Source: Taeniopygia guttata
Taxonomy: Eukaryota > Chordata > Aves > Passeriformes > Estrildidae
Assembly: GCF_048771995.1 (NCBI RefSeq)
Contig: NC_133060.1
Span: 1,137,501 to 1,201,500 of the forward strand
Direction of reading: 5' to 3'
DNA: 64,000 nt
Part shown: positions 9,801-64,000 of the stretch, one piece after another
Layout: each line of letters opens with the position of its first letter
Position numbering within the stretch: position 1 is the stretch's first letter
Position numbers and translations under genes: made by a program
Notes under the pieces: model-generated
Database searches by the model: none
What the model saw: only the letters and a program-made list of their open reading frames with translations
Told to the model about the DNA's origin: nothing

Positions 9801-12670
9801 GGGGTAGGGGGGTCACAGGGGCATGGGGGGCATGGGGGATTATGGGGATTATGGGGGGTATAGGGGGCATGGGGGGCATGGGGGGCACAGGGGCATGGAG
9901 GGTATGGGGGGCATCAGGGGTATGGGGGGCACAGGAGGTCAGAGGGGTCACAGGGGTATGGGGGTTATGGGGGGCACAGGGGGTTATGGGGGGCATGGGG
10001 GGCATGGGGGATATGGGGGGCACAGGGACATGGGGGCATAGGGGGCACGGGGGGTTATGGGGGGTTATGGGGGGGTCACAGGGACATGGGGCATAGGGGG
10101 TTATGGGGGGCATGGGGGGCATGGGGGGCACGGGGGGCACAGGGGGTTATGGGGGGCATGGGGAGCATCAGGGGGGCACGGGGGGTATGGGGGGCATCAG
10201 GGGTATGGGGGGCACGGGGGATTATGGGGGGCACAGGGGGTTATGGGGGGCACAGGGGCATCAGGGGGGCACGGGGGGTATGGGGGGCACGGGGACATGG
10301 GGGGTTATGGGGGGCACAGGGGGCATGGGGGACACGGGGGGCGGGGGCATCAGAGGGGCACAGGGGGTTATGGGGGGCACGGGGGGCACAGGGGCATGGG
10401 GGGTATGGGGGACATGGGGGGCAGAGGGGGTTATGGGGCACGGGGGGCATCAGGGGGGCACAGGGACATGGGGGGCACAGGGGGCACAGGGGTGGGCAAC
10501 AAGAGGGGGACATGGGCCCCTCCCCATTTCTCCCCAGCCCCATTTCCCCCCCGAGCCCCCTCCCCAATTTCTCCCGCGCCTGAGCCCCCTCCCCAAATTC
10601 TCTCACATCGTTTGATGCCCCCTGAGCCCCCTCCCCCACTTCCCCCCCCGAGCCCCCTCCCCAATTTCTCACATCGTTTGATGCCCCCCACCCCCTCCCC
10701 AATGTCTCCCCCAGCCCCACTTCCCCCCCAGCCCCCTCCCCAATTTCTTCCCCCATTTTCCCCCCCGAGCCCCCTCCCCATTTTTCTCACATCATTTGAT
10801 GCCCCCCACCCCCTCCCCAATTTCTCCCCCAGCCCCATTCCCCCCAAGCCCCCTCCCCAATTTCTCCTCCCCCTGAGCCCCCTCCCCAAATTCTCTCCCC
10901 CATTTCCCCCCCAGCCCCCTCCCCAATTTCTCTCCCCCAATTTCTCCCCCCCGAGCCCCCTCCCCAATGTCTCCCCCAGCCCCATTTCCCCCCCCGAGCC
11001 CCCTCCCCAGTTTCTCACATCGTTTGATGCCCCCCAGCCCCCTCCCCAATGTCTCTCCCAGCCCCATTTCCCCCCCGAGCCCCCTCCCCAAATTCCCCCT
11101 GAGCCCCCTCCCCAGTTTCTCACATCGTTTGATGCCCCCCTGGCCGCTGCCCCCCCCGCAGCTCTGCTGCTTCTTCAGCGCCAGCAGCGCCTTTTTCTGA
11201 GGGGGGGGGGATGCAAAAATGGGGTTCAGGGGGGGCTGAGACCCCCCCCGGGGCACCCCCAGACCCAAAACCCCCCGAGGAGCCCCCCCAGACAGCCCCG
11301 CAGCCCCAAATCCCCCCAAAAACCTCCCAAATCTCTCCAAAACCCCCCAAAAATCCTCCTGGGATCCCTCAGAAATCCCCAAAATTCTCCCAAAATCCCC
11401 TCAAATCCCCCAAACCTCCAAAATCCCCAAAATTCCCCCAAAAGCCCCCAAAATCTCCCCAGAATCCCTTTGAACCCCCCCCAAAATCCCCCAAAAATCT
11501 CCCCCAAGCCCCCTAAAACCCCCCAAAACCCCCTGACACTCCCCAAAATCTCCCCAAAATCCCCCCAAACCCCCCAAAATCTCCCCCAAATTCCCCCAGA
11601 ATCCCCCAAAACCCCCTGAAACTCCCCCAAAATCCCCTCAAATCCCCCTAAAATCCCTTTGAACTCTCCCAAAATCCCATAAAATCCCCCCCAAACTCCC
11701 CAAAATCTCCTCAAATCTCCCCAAAACCCCCTGAAACCCCCCAAAATCTCCCCAAAATCCCTTCAAAACCCCCCAAAATCCCCTCAAGCCCCCCAAAAGC
11801 CCCCAAATCTCCCCAAAATCCCTCAAATTCCCCCCAAACCCCCCCAAAAATCCCCTCAAACCCCCCCAAAACCCCCCAAAATCCCCTCAAATCCCCCCAA
11901 AATCTCCCCCAAATCCCCCAAAATCCCCTAAAACCCCCCAAAACCCCCTGAAACTCCCCAAAATCTCCCCAAAATCCCCCCAAAATCCCCCCAAAATCTC
12001 CTCAAATCTCCCCAAAATTCCCTCACATCTCCCCAAAACCCCCTCAAACCCCCCAAAATCTCCCCAAAATCCCCCCAAAATCCCCTCAAATCCCCCCAAA
12101 TCCCCTCAAATTCCCCCAAAATCCCTTTGAACCCTCCCAAAATCCCCTCAAATCCTCCCAAATCTTCCCAAAACCCCCACAAAATACCCCAAATTCCCCC
12201 CAAAATGCCCCAAATCCCCCCAAAATCCCTTTGAACCCTCCCAAAATCCCCTAAAATCCCCCCAAAATCCCCCAAAATCTCCCCCAAACCCCCCAAAATC
12301 CCCTCAAATCCTCCCAAATCCCCCCAAAATCCCCCAAATTCCCCCCAAAACCCCAAATCCCCCCAAAATCCCTTCAAAACCCCCCAAAACCCCCTGAAAC
12401 TCCCCCAAAATCCCCTCAAATTCCCCCAAAATCCCCCAAAGTCTCCCCCAAATTCCCCCAAAAACCGCATAACCCCCCAAAATCCCCCAAAACCCCCCAG
12501 AATCCCCCAAATCCCCCCAAAATCTCCCCAAAATCCCCCCAAATCCCCAAAATCCCCAAAATCCCCAAATTGCCCCAAATCCCCGGTCCCGGTACCTTTT
12601 TCCGCAGTTTCCCGAACCGTTTCTGCAGCGCCTCCTCCTCCTCACTCAGCCCCGGCGGCAGCGCGAGCAT
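736..12670 (-). CDS. NELFE: NELF-E, RNA-binding subunit of the negative elongation factor (10 coding exons, 309 aa)
   Basis: NELF-E is the RNA-recognition subunit of the nuclear NELF complex, which with DSIF holds RNA polymerase II in promoter-proximal pausing. Coding exons on the minus strand: 12596-12670, 11124-11196, 8341-8486, 7384-7458, 7239-7273, 5810-5949, 4212-4356, 2968-3022, 2135-2237, 736-818. They sum to 930 nt in one open frame with GT-AG junctions. The N-terminus (MLALPPGLSEEEEALQKRF) and exon 3 (TATATEQAK, SGAISAIKAE, GFKRSRTLEGKLK) closely match mammalian NELF-E. The RRM spans about residues 197-268, with RNP2 LYVHGA at 198-203 and RNP1 NCAFVTF at 230-236. Human NELF-E is about 380 aa; most of the difference is the absent Arg-Asp dipeptide tract between exons 6 and 7. 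The gene is divergent from SKIC2. Identity is near certain; exact splice points are read by eye. Confidence 0.96.
819..2134 (-). repeat. NELFE intron 9: donor-containing minisatellite
   Basis: C-rich on the plus strand; the unit CAGGGACCCCCAGA with GACTCACC embeds the complement of exon 9's end and donor (TCCCTGG-GTGAGTC). About 15-20 junction copies are visible between 860 and 2134. Confidence 0.85.
2135..2237 (-). CDS. NELFE: NELFE coding exon 9 (aa 249-283), end of RRM
   Basis: Encodes LNGAVVQDVQLKVSIARKQP then LLDAATGKSLWGSL, aligned to human LNGTQVESVQLKVNIARKQPMLDAATGKS. The donor G-GTGAGTC and the last exon bases are repeated many times in intron 9. Confidence 0.95.
2238..2967 (-). 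repeat. NELFE intron 8: 22-bp array and CCCCAAA array
   Basis: 2275-2730 is about 21 units of AAATTGTACCCGAAATGGCA-like sequence; 2731-2960 is a CCCCAAACACCCCAAAATCC repeat. No exon-derived segment seen. Confidence 0.9.
2968..3022 (-). CDS. NELFE: NELFE coding exon 8 (aa 230-248), RNP1
   Basis: Encodes CAFVTFEKMESADQAMAE, the RNP1 strand and second helix of the RRM, after a CCCCTCAG acceptor; ends GAG before GTGGGG. 55 nt. Confidence 0.95.
3023..4211 (-). repeat. NELFE intron 7: ~70-bp exon-edge array with CRE and GC boxes
   Basis: Fourteen units from about 3208 to 4190 each contain the complement of exon 7's end (DLSLDTPRK with donor GTGGGTGGGG), followed by GACCCCGCCCC and TGA(C/T)GTCA-like sequence. 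Perfect TGACGTCA occurs at 3237-3244 and in the units near 3387, 3520 and 3590. Confidence 0.92.
4212..4356 (-). CDS. NELFE: NELFE coding exon 7 (aa 182-230), RRM first half
   Basis: Encodes SDSFPERRPPRKGNTLYVHG then LSPELLRGAFGPFG and IIDLSLDTPR, matching human RRM beta1-alpha1. The donor is AA-GTGGGT, giving a split Asn codon that joins CAFVTF of the next exon. The exon's last ~30 nt and donor are repeated 14 times downstream. Confidence 0.95.
4357..5379 (-). repeat. NELFE intron 6, part 1: 21-22 bp GGGGACAG array
   Basis: Around 45 units of TTGGGGACAGAAATCAGGGA-like sequence run from the exon 7 acceptor to about 5365. A 64-bp subarray (GGAATGGGGACAGAGAACCC) is doubled near 4970-5090. Confidence 0.9.
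5380..5809 (-). repeat. NELFE intron 6, part 2: ~68-bp exon 6 donor array
   Basis: Six copies of the exon 6 end (GGGACCTTCCGGA, donor GTACGAGG on the minus strand) at roughly 68-bp spacing from 5392 to 5760, next to the true junction at 5809/5810. Confidence 0.9.
5810..5949 (-). CDS. NELFE: NELFE coding exon 6 (aa 135-182), charged linker lacking RD repeats
   Basis: Follows a CCTCAG acceptor; encodes SFVSASERLREPE, a Gly/Glu/Arg-rich stretch, then RRLDWDPDPEAEERRERDGT and FR. Mammals carry a long alternating Arg-Asp tract here; only single RD or RE pairs remain. The exon ends CGG-A before GTACGAGG, a junction repeated six more times downstream. Confidence 0.9.
5950..7238 (-). repeat. NELFE intron 5: ~25-bp array
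   Basis: Units of GACCCCAGACCCACTTGGGG alternate with GGGTCCCCAAAACCCGG across the whole intron. No exon fragment seen. Confidence 0.9.
7239..7273 (-). CDS. NELFE: NELFE coding exon 5 (aa 124-135), 35-nt microexon-sized
   Basis: Encodes SRRPQRKSLYE and two bases of the next codon; human has SRRPQRKSLYE in the same place. Acceptor CCCGCAG, donor GTGAGC. The flanking intron 4 is only 110 bp. Confidence 0.93.
7384..7458 (-). CDS. NELFE: NELFE coding exon 4 (aa 99-123)
   Basis: Encodes DPEKGPTPTFQPFQRSVSA then DDDSQE, matching human DPEKGPVPTFQPFQRSISADDDLQE. Length is 75 nt, phase 0 on both sides, CCCCAG acceptor and GTACC donor. Confidence 0.95.
7459..8340 (-). repeat. NELFE intron 3: ~30-bp G-rich array
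   Basis: Plus-strand units such as GGTCCCAGGATGGTTTTGGG fill 7600-8335; the exon-proximal 7459-7600 is G-run rich and less regular. Confidence 0.88.
8341..8486 (-). CDS. NELFE: NELFE coding exon 3 (aa 50-98)
   Basis: Starts after CCCCCAG at 8487-8488 with a split Ser codon, then MSDQPPLDTATATEQAK and on to TLEGKLK before a GTGGGACC donor. This is the most conserved block outside the RRM. Its first ~45 nt with the acceptor recur four times within the preceding intron. Confidence 0.95.
8487..10500 (-). repeat. NELFE intron 2, part 1: GGGGGCAC array with four exon 3 edge copies
   Basis: Basic unit is TATGGGGGGCACAGGGG (about 15-18 bp). Copies of exon 3's 5' end with its acceptor (complement of CAGCCATGTCGGACCAGCC) lie near 8721-8763, 8988-9028, 9543-9588 and 9681-9724. 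Confidence 0.9.
10501..11123 (-). repeat. NELFE intron 2, part 2: exon 2 donor copies in a CCCCTCCCC array
   Basis: Sequence like TCTCACATCGTTTGATGCCC, the complement of exon 2's end plus donor, recurs near 10600, 10667, 10786 and 11008, in a 20-60 bp array of GAGCCCCCTCCCCAATTTCT. Confidence 0.9.
11124..11196 (-). CDS. NELFE: NELFE coding exon 2 (aa 26-50)
   Basis: The exon follows a CCTCAG acceptor, encodes KKALLALKKQQSCGGGSGQG then GIKR, and ends CGA-T before GTGAGAAA. Human has KKALLALKKQ and QGGVKR at the same places. The last 20 nt plus donor are copied at least four more times in the downstream intron. Confidence 0.93.
11197..12595 (-). repeat. NELFE intron 1: CCCCAAAATCCCC array
   Basis: About 1.3 kb of degenerate 9-20 bp units CCCCCAAAATCCCCTCAAAT. 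No exon-derived segment visible. Confidence 0.9.
12596..12670 (-). CDS. NELFE: NELFE coding exon 1 (aa 1-25)
   Basis: The start ATG is at 12670 (cat at 12668-12670) and the exon ends in phase 0 before a GTACC donor. It encodes MLALPPGLSEEEEALQKRFG and a basic tail LRKK, matching the acidic and heptad-rich N-terminus of vertebrate NELF-E, which joins it to the rest of NELF. The start is chosen because it aligns with the human start without extension. Confidence 0.95.
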
Positions 12671-13539
12671 GGCGGGGACGGGACGGGACACCGGGGGCAC
12701 CGGAGGGTCACTGAGGGGGTTACCGGGGTCACCGGAGGGTCACTGAGGGGTACCGGGGGGTCACTGGAGGGTCAGGACGGGATCACTGAGGGGTACCGGG
12801 GGTCACCGGAGGGTATCGGGGGGTCACCGGAGACACACCGGAGGGTCTGGATGGGGTCACTGAGGGGTACCAGGGGTCCCCGGGGGTCACCGGAGGGTAT
12901 CAGAGGGTCACCGGGGGTCCCTAGGGGGTCAGGATGGGGTCACCGGGAGGTACCGGGGGTCACCGGGAATCACCGGGAGTCACCGGGAGGTACCGAGGGG
13001 GTCACCGGAGGGTACCGGGGGCTCACCGGGGGGTCACTGGGGGGTATCGGAAAGTACCGGGGGTCACCGGGGGTCACCGAGGGGTACCGGAGGGTCACCG
13101 GGGGGTTACCGGGGCTCACCGGGGGGTCAGGACGGGCTCACCGAGGGGTACCGGGGGACACCGGGGGGACACCGGAGGTCAGGACGAGGTCACTGAGGGG
13201 TACCGGGGGGTCACCGGGGCTCACCGAGGGGGTCGCCAGGGGGTCACCGGGGGGTATGGGAAAGTACCGGGGGGTACCGGGGGGGACCGGGGGGTCACCG
13301 GGGGGTCGCCGGAGGGTCAGGACGGGGTCACTGAGGGGTACCGGGGATCACCGGGGATCATCGGGAGTCACCGGGAGCTCACCGAGGGGGTCGCCGGGGG
13401 GTATCGCAAAGTACGGAGGATCACCGGAGGGTACCGGGGCTCACCGGAGGGTCACGGGAGGGTCACCGGAGGGTCACGGCGGGGTCACGGCGGGGTCACG
13501 GCGGGGTCACGGCGCTGCCGCCGTCGCCGCGGGAACGGA
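12671..13539. repeat. GGTCACCGG / GGTACCGG array upstream of NELFE
   Basis: Roughly 870 bp of 10-20 bp units (GGGTCACCGGGGGGTACCGG). It probably lies in a 5' UTR intron of NELFE: mammalian NELFE has a non-coding first exon, and a CCCCCTCAG acceptor-like site sits near 12706-12714 on the minus strand. The non-coding exon itself is not identified. Confidence 0.7.
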
Positions 13540-13782
13540 AGGAGGAAGGAGCGGCGCTTTCCCAGCGTGCACCGCGCGGAGCGGGGCCCCGCCCGCCTTC
13601 CCATTGGCCGGGCCTCGCGGCGCGCCGCGCGCTGATTGGCTGAAAACCCGGAAGGGGCGTGGCGTATCAGGGGGAGGCGTGGCTTCACATTTCCGCGCGG
13701 TTGGCGGCACTTCCGGTTCGCTGCCGGTACTTCCGGTTTGGTTCCGGTTTCTCCGGTGCTTCCGGTGGCGGCGGCGGCGGGG
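13540..13782. promoter_or_regulatory. Divergent CpG-rich promoter of NELFE and SKIC2
   Basis: This non-repetitive stretch between the divergent genes holds two inverted CCAAT boxes (ATTGG at 13603-13607 and 13635-13639), GC/KLF-type boxes (GGGGCGTGGC near 13654 and GAGGCGTGGC near 13675), and a cluster of ETS sites: ACTTCCGG at 13709 and 13729 and GCTTCCGG at 13758. There is no TATA box. This is typical of housekeeping bidirectional promoters. Confidence 0.8.
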
Positions 13783-60269
<46,487 letters not shown>

Positions 60270-60270
60270 A

Positions 60271-61860
60271 TGGGGGACACGGGGGGCGCCGAGCCCCCCA
60301 AACCCCCGTGGTTCCTTCCAAACCCCCCCCCAGACTCCTGTGGTTCCTTCCAACCCCCCCACAGACTCCAAACCCCCCCCCCAGACTCCTGTGGTTCCTT
60401 CCAAACCCCCCCACAGACTCCTGTGGTTCCTTCCAAACCCCCCCACAGGCTCCAAACCCCCCCACAGACTCGTGTGGTTCTGTCCAACCCCCCCCCACAG
60501 ATCTGTGTGGTTCTGTCCAACCCCCCCCACAGACTCCTGTGGTTCCTTCCAATCCCCCCACAGACCCCTGTGGTTCCTTCCAAACCCCCCCACAGATCTG
60601 TTTGGTTCTGTCCAACCCCCCCCACAGACTCCTGTGGTTCTGTCCAACCCCCCCCAAACCCCTGTGGTTCCTTCCAAACCCCCCCACAAACCCCCGTGGT
60701 TCCTTCCAAACCCCCCACAGACTCCAAACCCCCCCACAGACTCCTGTGGTTCTGTCCAACCCCCCCACAGATCTTTGTGGTTCTGTCCAACCCCCCCACA
60801 GACTCGTGTGGTTCCTTCCAAACCCCCCCACAGACTCCAAACCCCCCCCCCCCAGACTCCTGTGGTTCTTTCCAACCCCCCCCCAGACTCATGTGGTTCC
60901 TTCCAAACCCCCCCAAACCCCCGTGGTTCCTTCCAAACCCCCCCACAGACTCCTGTGGTTCCTTCCAACCCCCCCACAGACTCCTGTGGTTCTGTCCAAC
61001 CCCCCCCCAGACTCCTGTGGTTCCTTCCAACCCCCCCACAGACCCCTGTGGTTCCTTCCAAACCCCCCACAGACTCCTGTGGTTCTGTCCAACCCCCCCA
61101 CAGACTCGTGTGGTTCCTTCCAAACCCCCCCACAGATCTGTGTGGTTCTGTCCGACCCCCCCACAGATCTGTTTGGTTCTGTCCGACCCCCCCACAGATC
61201 TGTTTGGTTCTGTCCAATCCCCCCACAGACTCCTGTGGTTCCTTCCAATCCCCCCCACAAACCCCCGTGGTTCTGTCCAACCCCCCCACAGATTCCTGTG
61301 GTTCCTTCCAAACCCCCCCACAGATCTGTTTGGTTCTGTCCAACCCCCCCCACAGACTCCTGTGGTTCTGTCCGACCCCCCACAAACCCCTGTGGTTCCT
61401 TCCAAACCCCCCCACAGACCCCCGTGGTTCCTTCCAAACCCCCCCCAGACTCGTGTGGTTCCTTCCAAACCCCCCCACAGATTCCTGTGGTTCCTTCCAA
61501 CCCCCCCACAGACTCGTGTGGTTCTGTCCAACCCCCCCACAAACCCCTGTGGTTCCTTCCAAACCCCCCCACAGACTCCTGTGGTTCCTTCCAAACCCCC
61601 CACAGACTCCTGTGGTTCCTTCCAACCCCCCCACAGATCTGTTTGGTTCTGTCCAACTCCCCCACAGATTCCTGTGGTTCCTTCCAACCCCCCACAGACT
61701 CCTGTGGTTCTGTCCAAACCCCCCCACAGATCTGTTTGGTTCTGTCCAACCCCCCCACAGACTCGTGTGGTTCCTTCCAAACCCCCCACAGACTCCTGTG
61801 GCTCTGTCCAAGCTCCCCCCACAACCTCACATGGCTCAGTCCATTCACCTCCTCTCTTCA
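60271..61860. repeat. Intergenic ~33-bp hairpin-capable array between SKIC2 and STK19
   Basis: About 45 units of CCCCACAGACTCCTGTGGTT then CCTTCCAAACCC run from 60300 to 61830. Each perfect unit contains CCACAG...CTGTGG, able to form a 6-bp stem. No gene is visible here on either strand, including DXO. Confidence 0.92.
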
Positions 61861-61869
61861 CCCCCCCCC

Positions 61870-62067
61870 CGTCCGCTCCGAATGGTTCCGCCCGCCGCCA
61901 TCACCGCGCGCCGCGCTCTGACGTCACAATCGGGCGCCGCGTCGCAGTGACGTCATCACCGCGCGCAGGCGGCGGCACCGGCGCCGTTCCGGGAACCGGA
62001 GCCCCCCAAAAACCCCCAAAACCCCCCAAACCCCCCCAAAACCCCCCAAATCCCCCCCGAGCCCCCC
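61870..62067 (+). promoter_or_regulatory. STK19 promoter with two perfect CREs
   Basis: A CpG-rich non-repetitive stretch with palindromic TGACGTCA at 61919-61926 and 61948-61955, 29 bp apart, upstream of the STK19 ATG. No TATA box. CREB/ATF binding is the known role of this motif. Confidence 0.75.
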
Positions 62068-63465
62068 ATGAGCCGCCGCCGCCGCCGCCTCGAGGACCCC
62101 CGCGCCGCCATCGAGGCCAAACGGCGCCGCCCGGGGCTGCCGGCGGAGCCTCCGCGGCCCGACGGTACCGGGGGGGACCGGGGAGCGCTGAGGGGGTACC
62201 AGGGGGTGTGTGGGGGGGGTCGCGGTTGTGTGTGCGGGGCTGCGGGTGGAATCTGGGGGTTCCCGGTGGGTCCCGGTGGGGTCCCGGTGGGTCCCGGTGG
62301 GTTCCGGTGGGTCCCGGTGGGGTCCCGGTGAGTTCCCGGGGGTCCCGGTGGGCTCCTGGTGGGTTTTGGGGGTCCCGGTGGGTTTTGGGGCTCCCGGTGG
62401 GTCCCGGTGGGCTCTCGGTGGGTTTCGGGGTTCCCGGTGGGGTCCCGGTGAGTTCCCGGTGGGATCCCGGTGAGTCCCCGGTGGGGTCCTGGTGGGTTTT
62501 GGGGTTCCCGGTGAGTCCCCGGTGGGTTCCTGGTGGGTTTTGGGGGTCCCGGTGGGTTTTGGGGGTCCCGGTGGGTTCCCGGTGAGCTCCCGGTGGGTTT
62601 TGGGGGTCCCGGTGAGGTCCTGGTGGGTCCCCGGTGAGCTCCCGGTGAGCTCCCGGTGGGTTTCGGCGTTCCCGGTGGGTTCCGGTGGGGTCCCGGTGAG
62701 TTCCCGGTGGGTCCCGGTGGGGTCCCGGTGGGTTTTGGGGGTCCCGGTGAGTTCCCGGTGGGGTCCCGGTGGGGTCCCGGTGGGTTTTGGGGGTCCCGGT
62801 GAGTTCCCGGTGGGGTCCCGGTGCCCCGGGGAGCGCTGAGGGGGTACCGGGGGGTGTGTGGGGGGGTCGCGGTTGTGTGTGCGGGGCTGCGGGTGGAATC
62901 TGGGGGGTCCCGGTGGGGTCCCGGTGGGCTCCCGGTGAGCTCCCGGTGGGTTCCCGGGGTTCCTGGTGGGGTCCCGGTGGGTCCCGGTGGGTCCCCGGTG
63001 GGCTCCCGGTGGGTTTCGGGGGTCCCGGTGGGGTCCCGGTGGGGTCCCGGTGGGTCCCGGGGGTCCCGGTGGGGTCCCGGTGAGCTCCCGGTGGGTTTCG
63101 GGGGTCCCGGTGGGCTCCCGGTGAGTTCTGGGGGGTCCCGGTGGGTTTCGGGGGTCCCGGTGAGCTCCCAGTGGGTCCCGGTGAGCTCCCGGTGGGTTTT
63201 GGGGCTCCCGGTGGGGTCCTGGTGAGCTCCGGTGGGTCCCGGTGGGTTCTGGGTGGAATTTGGGGGTTCCCGGTGGGCTCCCGGTGATCTCCCGGTGATC
63301 TCCGGTGCCCGGTTCCCAGGCAGCCCCGCGGCGGTGGAGGCGGCGCTCGGGGCCGTGGCCGCGCTGTTCCCGCGCCGCCTGTTCGGGGACGCGCTGCCGC
63401 CGCTGCTGCTGCGCCACCAACTGTACAGCCTCGTGCCCGACCGCACCGCCGTGGACCGGCACCTG
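62068..63465 (+). CDS. STK19: STK19 winged-helix protein, 5' part (coding exons 1-2; gene continues past the window)
   Basis: Exon 1 (62068-62164) encodes MSRRRRRLEDPRAAIEAKRR then RPGLPAEPPRPD before GTACCG. Exon 2 (63320-63465) encodes SPAAVEAALGAVAALFPRRL then FGDALPPLLLRHQLYSLVPD and RTAVDRHL before GTGAGG. Human STK19 reads LMQLFPRGLFEDALPPIVLR and YSLVPDRTVADRQL at the same place. STK19 was once thought a kinase but is a nuclear tandem winged-helix DNA-binding protein acting with CSB/CSA in transcription-coupled repair. The start aligns with the shorter human isoform start MSWKRH. Exons beyond 63465 are not in view. It follows SKIC2 in the same orientation, as in mammals, but without DXO between. 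Confidence 0.94.
62165..63319 (+). repeat. STK19 intron 1: GGTCCCGGTGGG array with a ~648-bp duplication
   Basis: 10-bp CCCGGTGGGT units. A block beginning GGGGAGCGCTGAGGGGGTAC with TGTGTGCGGGGCTGCGGGTG occurs at about 62179 and again at 62827. Confidence 0.9.
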
Positions 63466-64000
63466 GTGAGGGACGGGCAGCGACGGGGACACCGGGACAC
63501 CGGGAACAGCACCGGGATACACCGGGATGCCCCTGGGACCCCCACCGGGAACACCGGGAACACCAATGGGACACCAACAGGAACACCGGGAACATGGGAA
63601 TGCCCCCGGGACCCCCCGGGACCCCCACCAGGAACACCGGGAACAGTGGGAACCCCAACGGGAACAACGGGACCCCCGCCAGGAGCCCTGGGACCACTAA
63701 CGGGAACACCGGGAACACGGGAATGCCCCCGGGACCCCCCGGGACCCCCACTGGGAACACCAGGATACACCGGGAACACCAACGGGAACAGCAGGAACAA
63801 CACCGGGAACAGTGGGAACATGGGAATGCCCCCGGGACCCCCACCGGGACCCACACTGGGGACACCGGGACCCCCAACGGGAACAGTGGGATGCCCTGGG
63901 ACCCCCACCAGGAGCCCCGGGACCCCCAACGGGATAACACCGGGAACACCAACGGGATCCTGGGATGGCCCTGGGAACCCCAATGGGATACACCGGGACC
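63466..64000 (+). repeat. STK19 intron 2 (partial): GGGAACACCGGGAACA array
   Basis: 10-20 bp units of ACCGGGAACACC and CCCCCGGGACCCC run to the right edge. No further exon seen. Confidence 0.88.

Noticed and set aside
60271-61860. DXO exons on the minus strand
   Set aside because: All minus-strand frames here are repeats of the 33-bp unit; no DXO-like sequence seen.
62068-63465. STK19 as a protein kinase
   Set aside because: No kinase motif is present; the family is now known as winged-helix DNA-binding.

Overview
This window looks like a gene-dense, very GC-rich vertebrate microchromosome, most likely avian (inferred from near-saturated GC at third codon positions, short exons, introns made almost wholly of minisatellites, and no recognisable LINE, SINE, LTR or DNA transposon). 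It holds part of the conserved MHC class III gene block. NELFE is on the minus strand (coding 736-12670, 10 exons, 309 aa). SKIC2/SKIV2L is on the plus strand (coding 13783-60269, 29 exons, about 1275 aa). The first two coding exons of STK19 are on the plus strand (62068-63465) and the gene runs off the right edge. In mammals the order is CFB, NELFE, SKIC2, DXO, STK19. Here NELFE, SKIC2 and STK19 keep order and orientation, but no DXO exon is visible in the 1.8 kb between SKIC2 and STK19. All exon junctions of NELFE and SKIC2 are phase-compatible, so both genes look intact.

Layout: 1-735 is the NELFE 3' end, with a plus-strand array of poly(A)-like signals that may belong to a converging gene. 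736-12670 is NELFE. 12671-13540 is a 5' repeat tract. 13540-13782 is a shared divergent promoter with ETS, CCAAT and GC-box motifs. 13783-60270 is SKIC2, whose stop codon lies inside its AATAAA signal. 60271-61860 is a hairpin-prone array. 61870-62067 is the STK19 promoter with two perfect CREs. 62068-64000 is STK19. Known coding sequence is only about 5 kb (8%).

The genes: NELF-E is the RNA-binding subunit of the NELF complex that pauses RNA polymerase II. SKIC2 is the DExH RNA helicase of the SKI complex that feeds mRNA to the cytoplasmic exosome. STK19 is a winged-helix DNA-binding protein of transcription-coupled repair.

The striking feature is the structure of the introns. In at least a dozen places the tandem-repeat unit contains a splice junction with 15-60 nt of the adjacent exon. 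Donor-type arrays sit downstream of the real exon; acceptor-type arrays sit upstream. SKIC2 exon 27 has 14 decoy acceptors, exon 14 about 17, exon 22 has 13 decoy donors, exon 26 six, and NELFE exon 7 fourteen. Exon edges appear to have seeded minisatellites again and again on both strands, leaving one intact exon at one end of each array.
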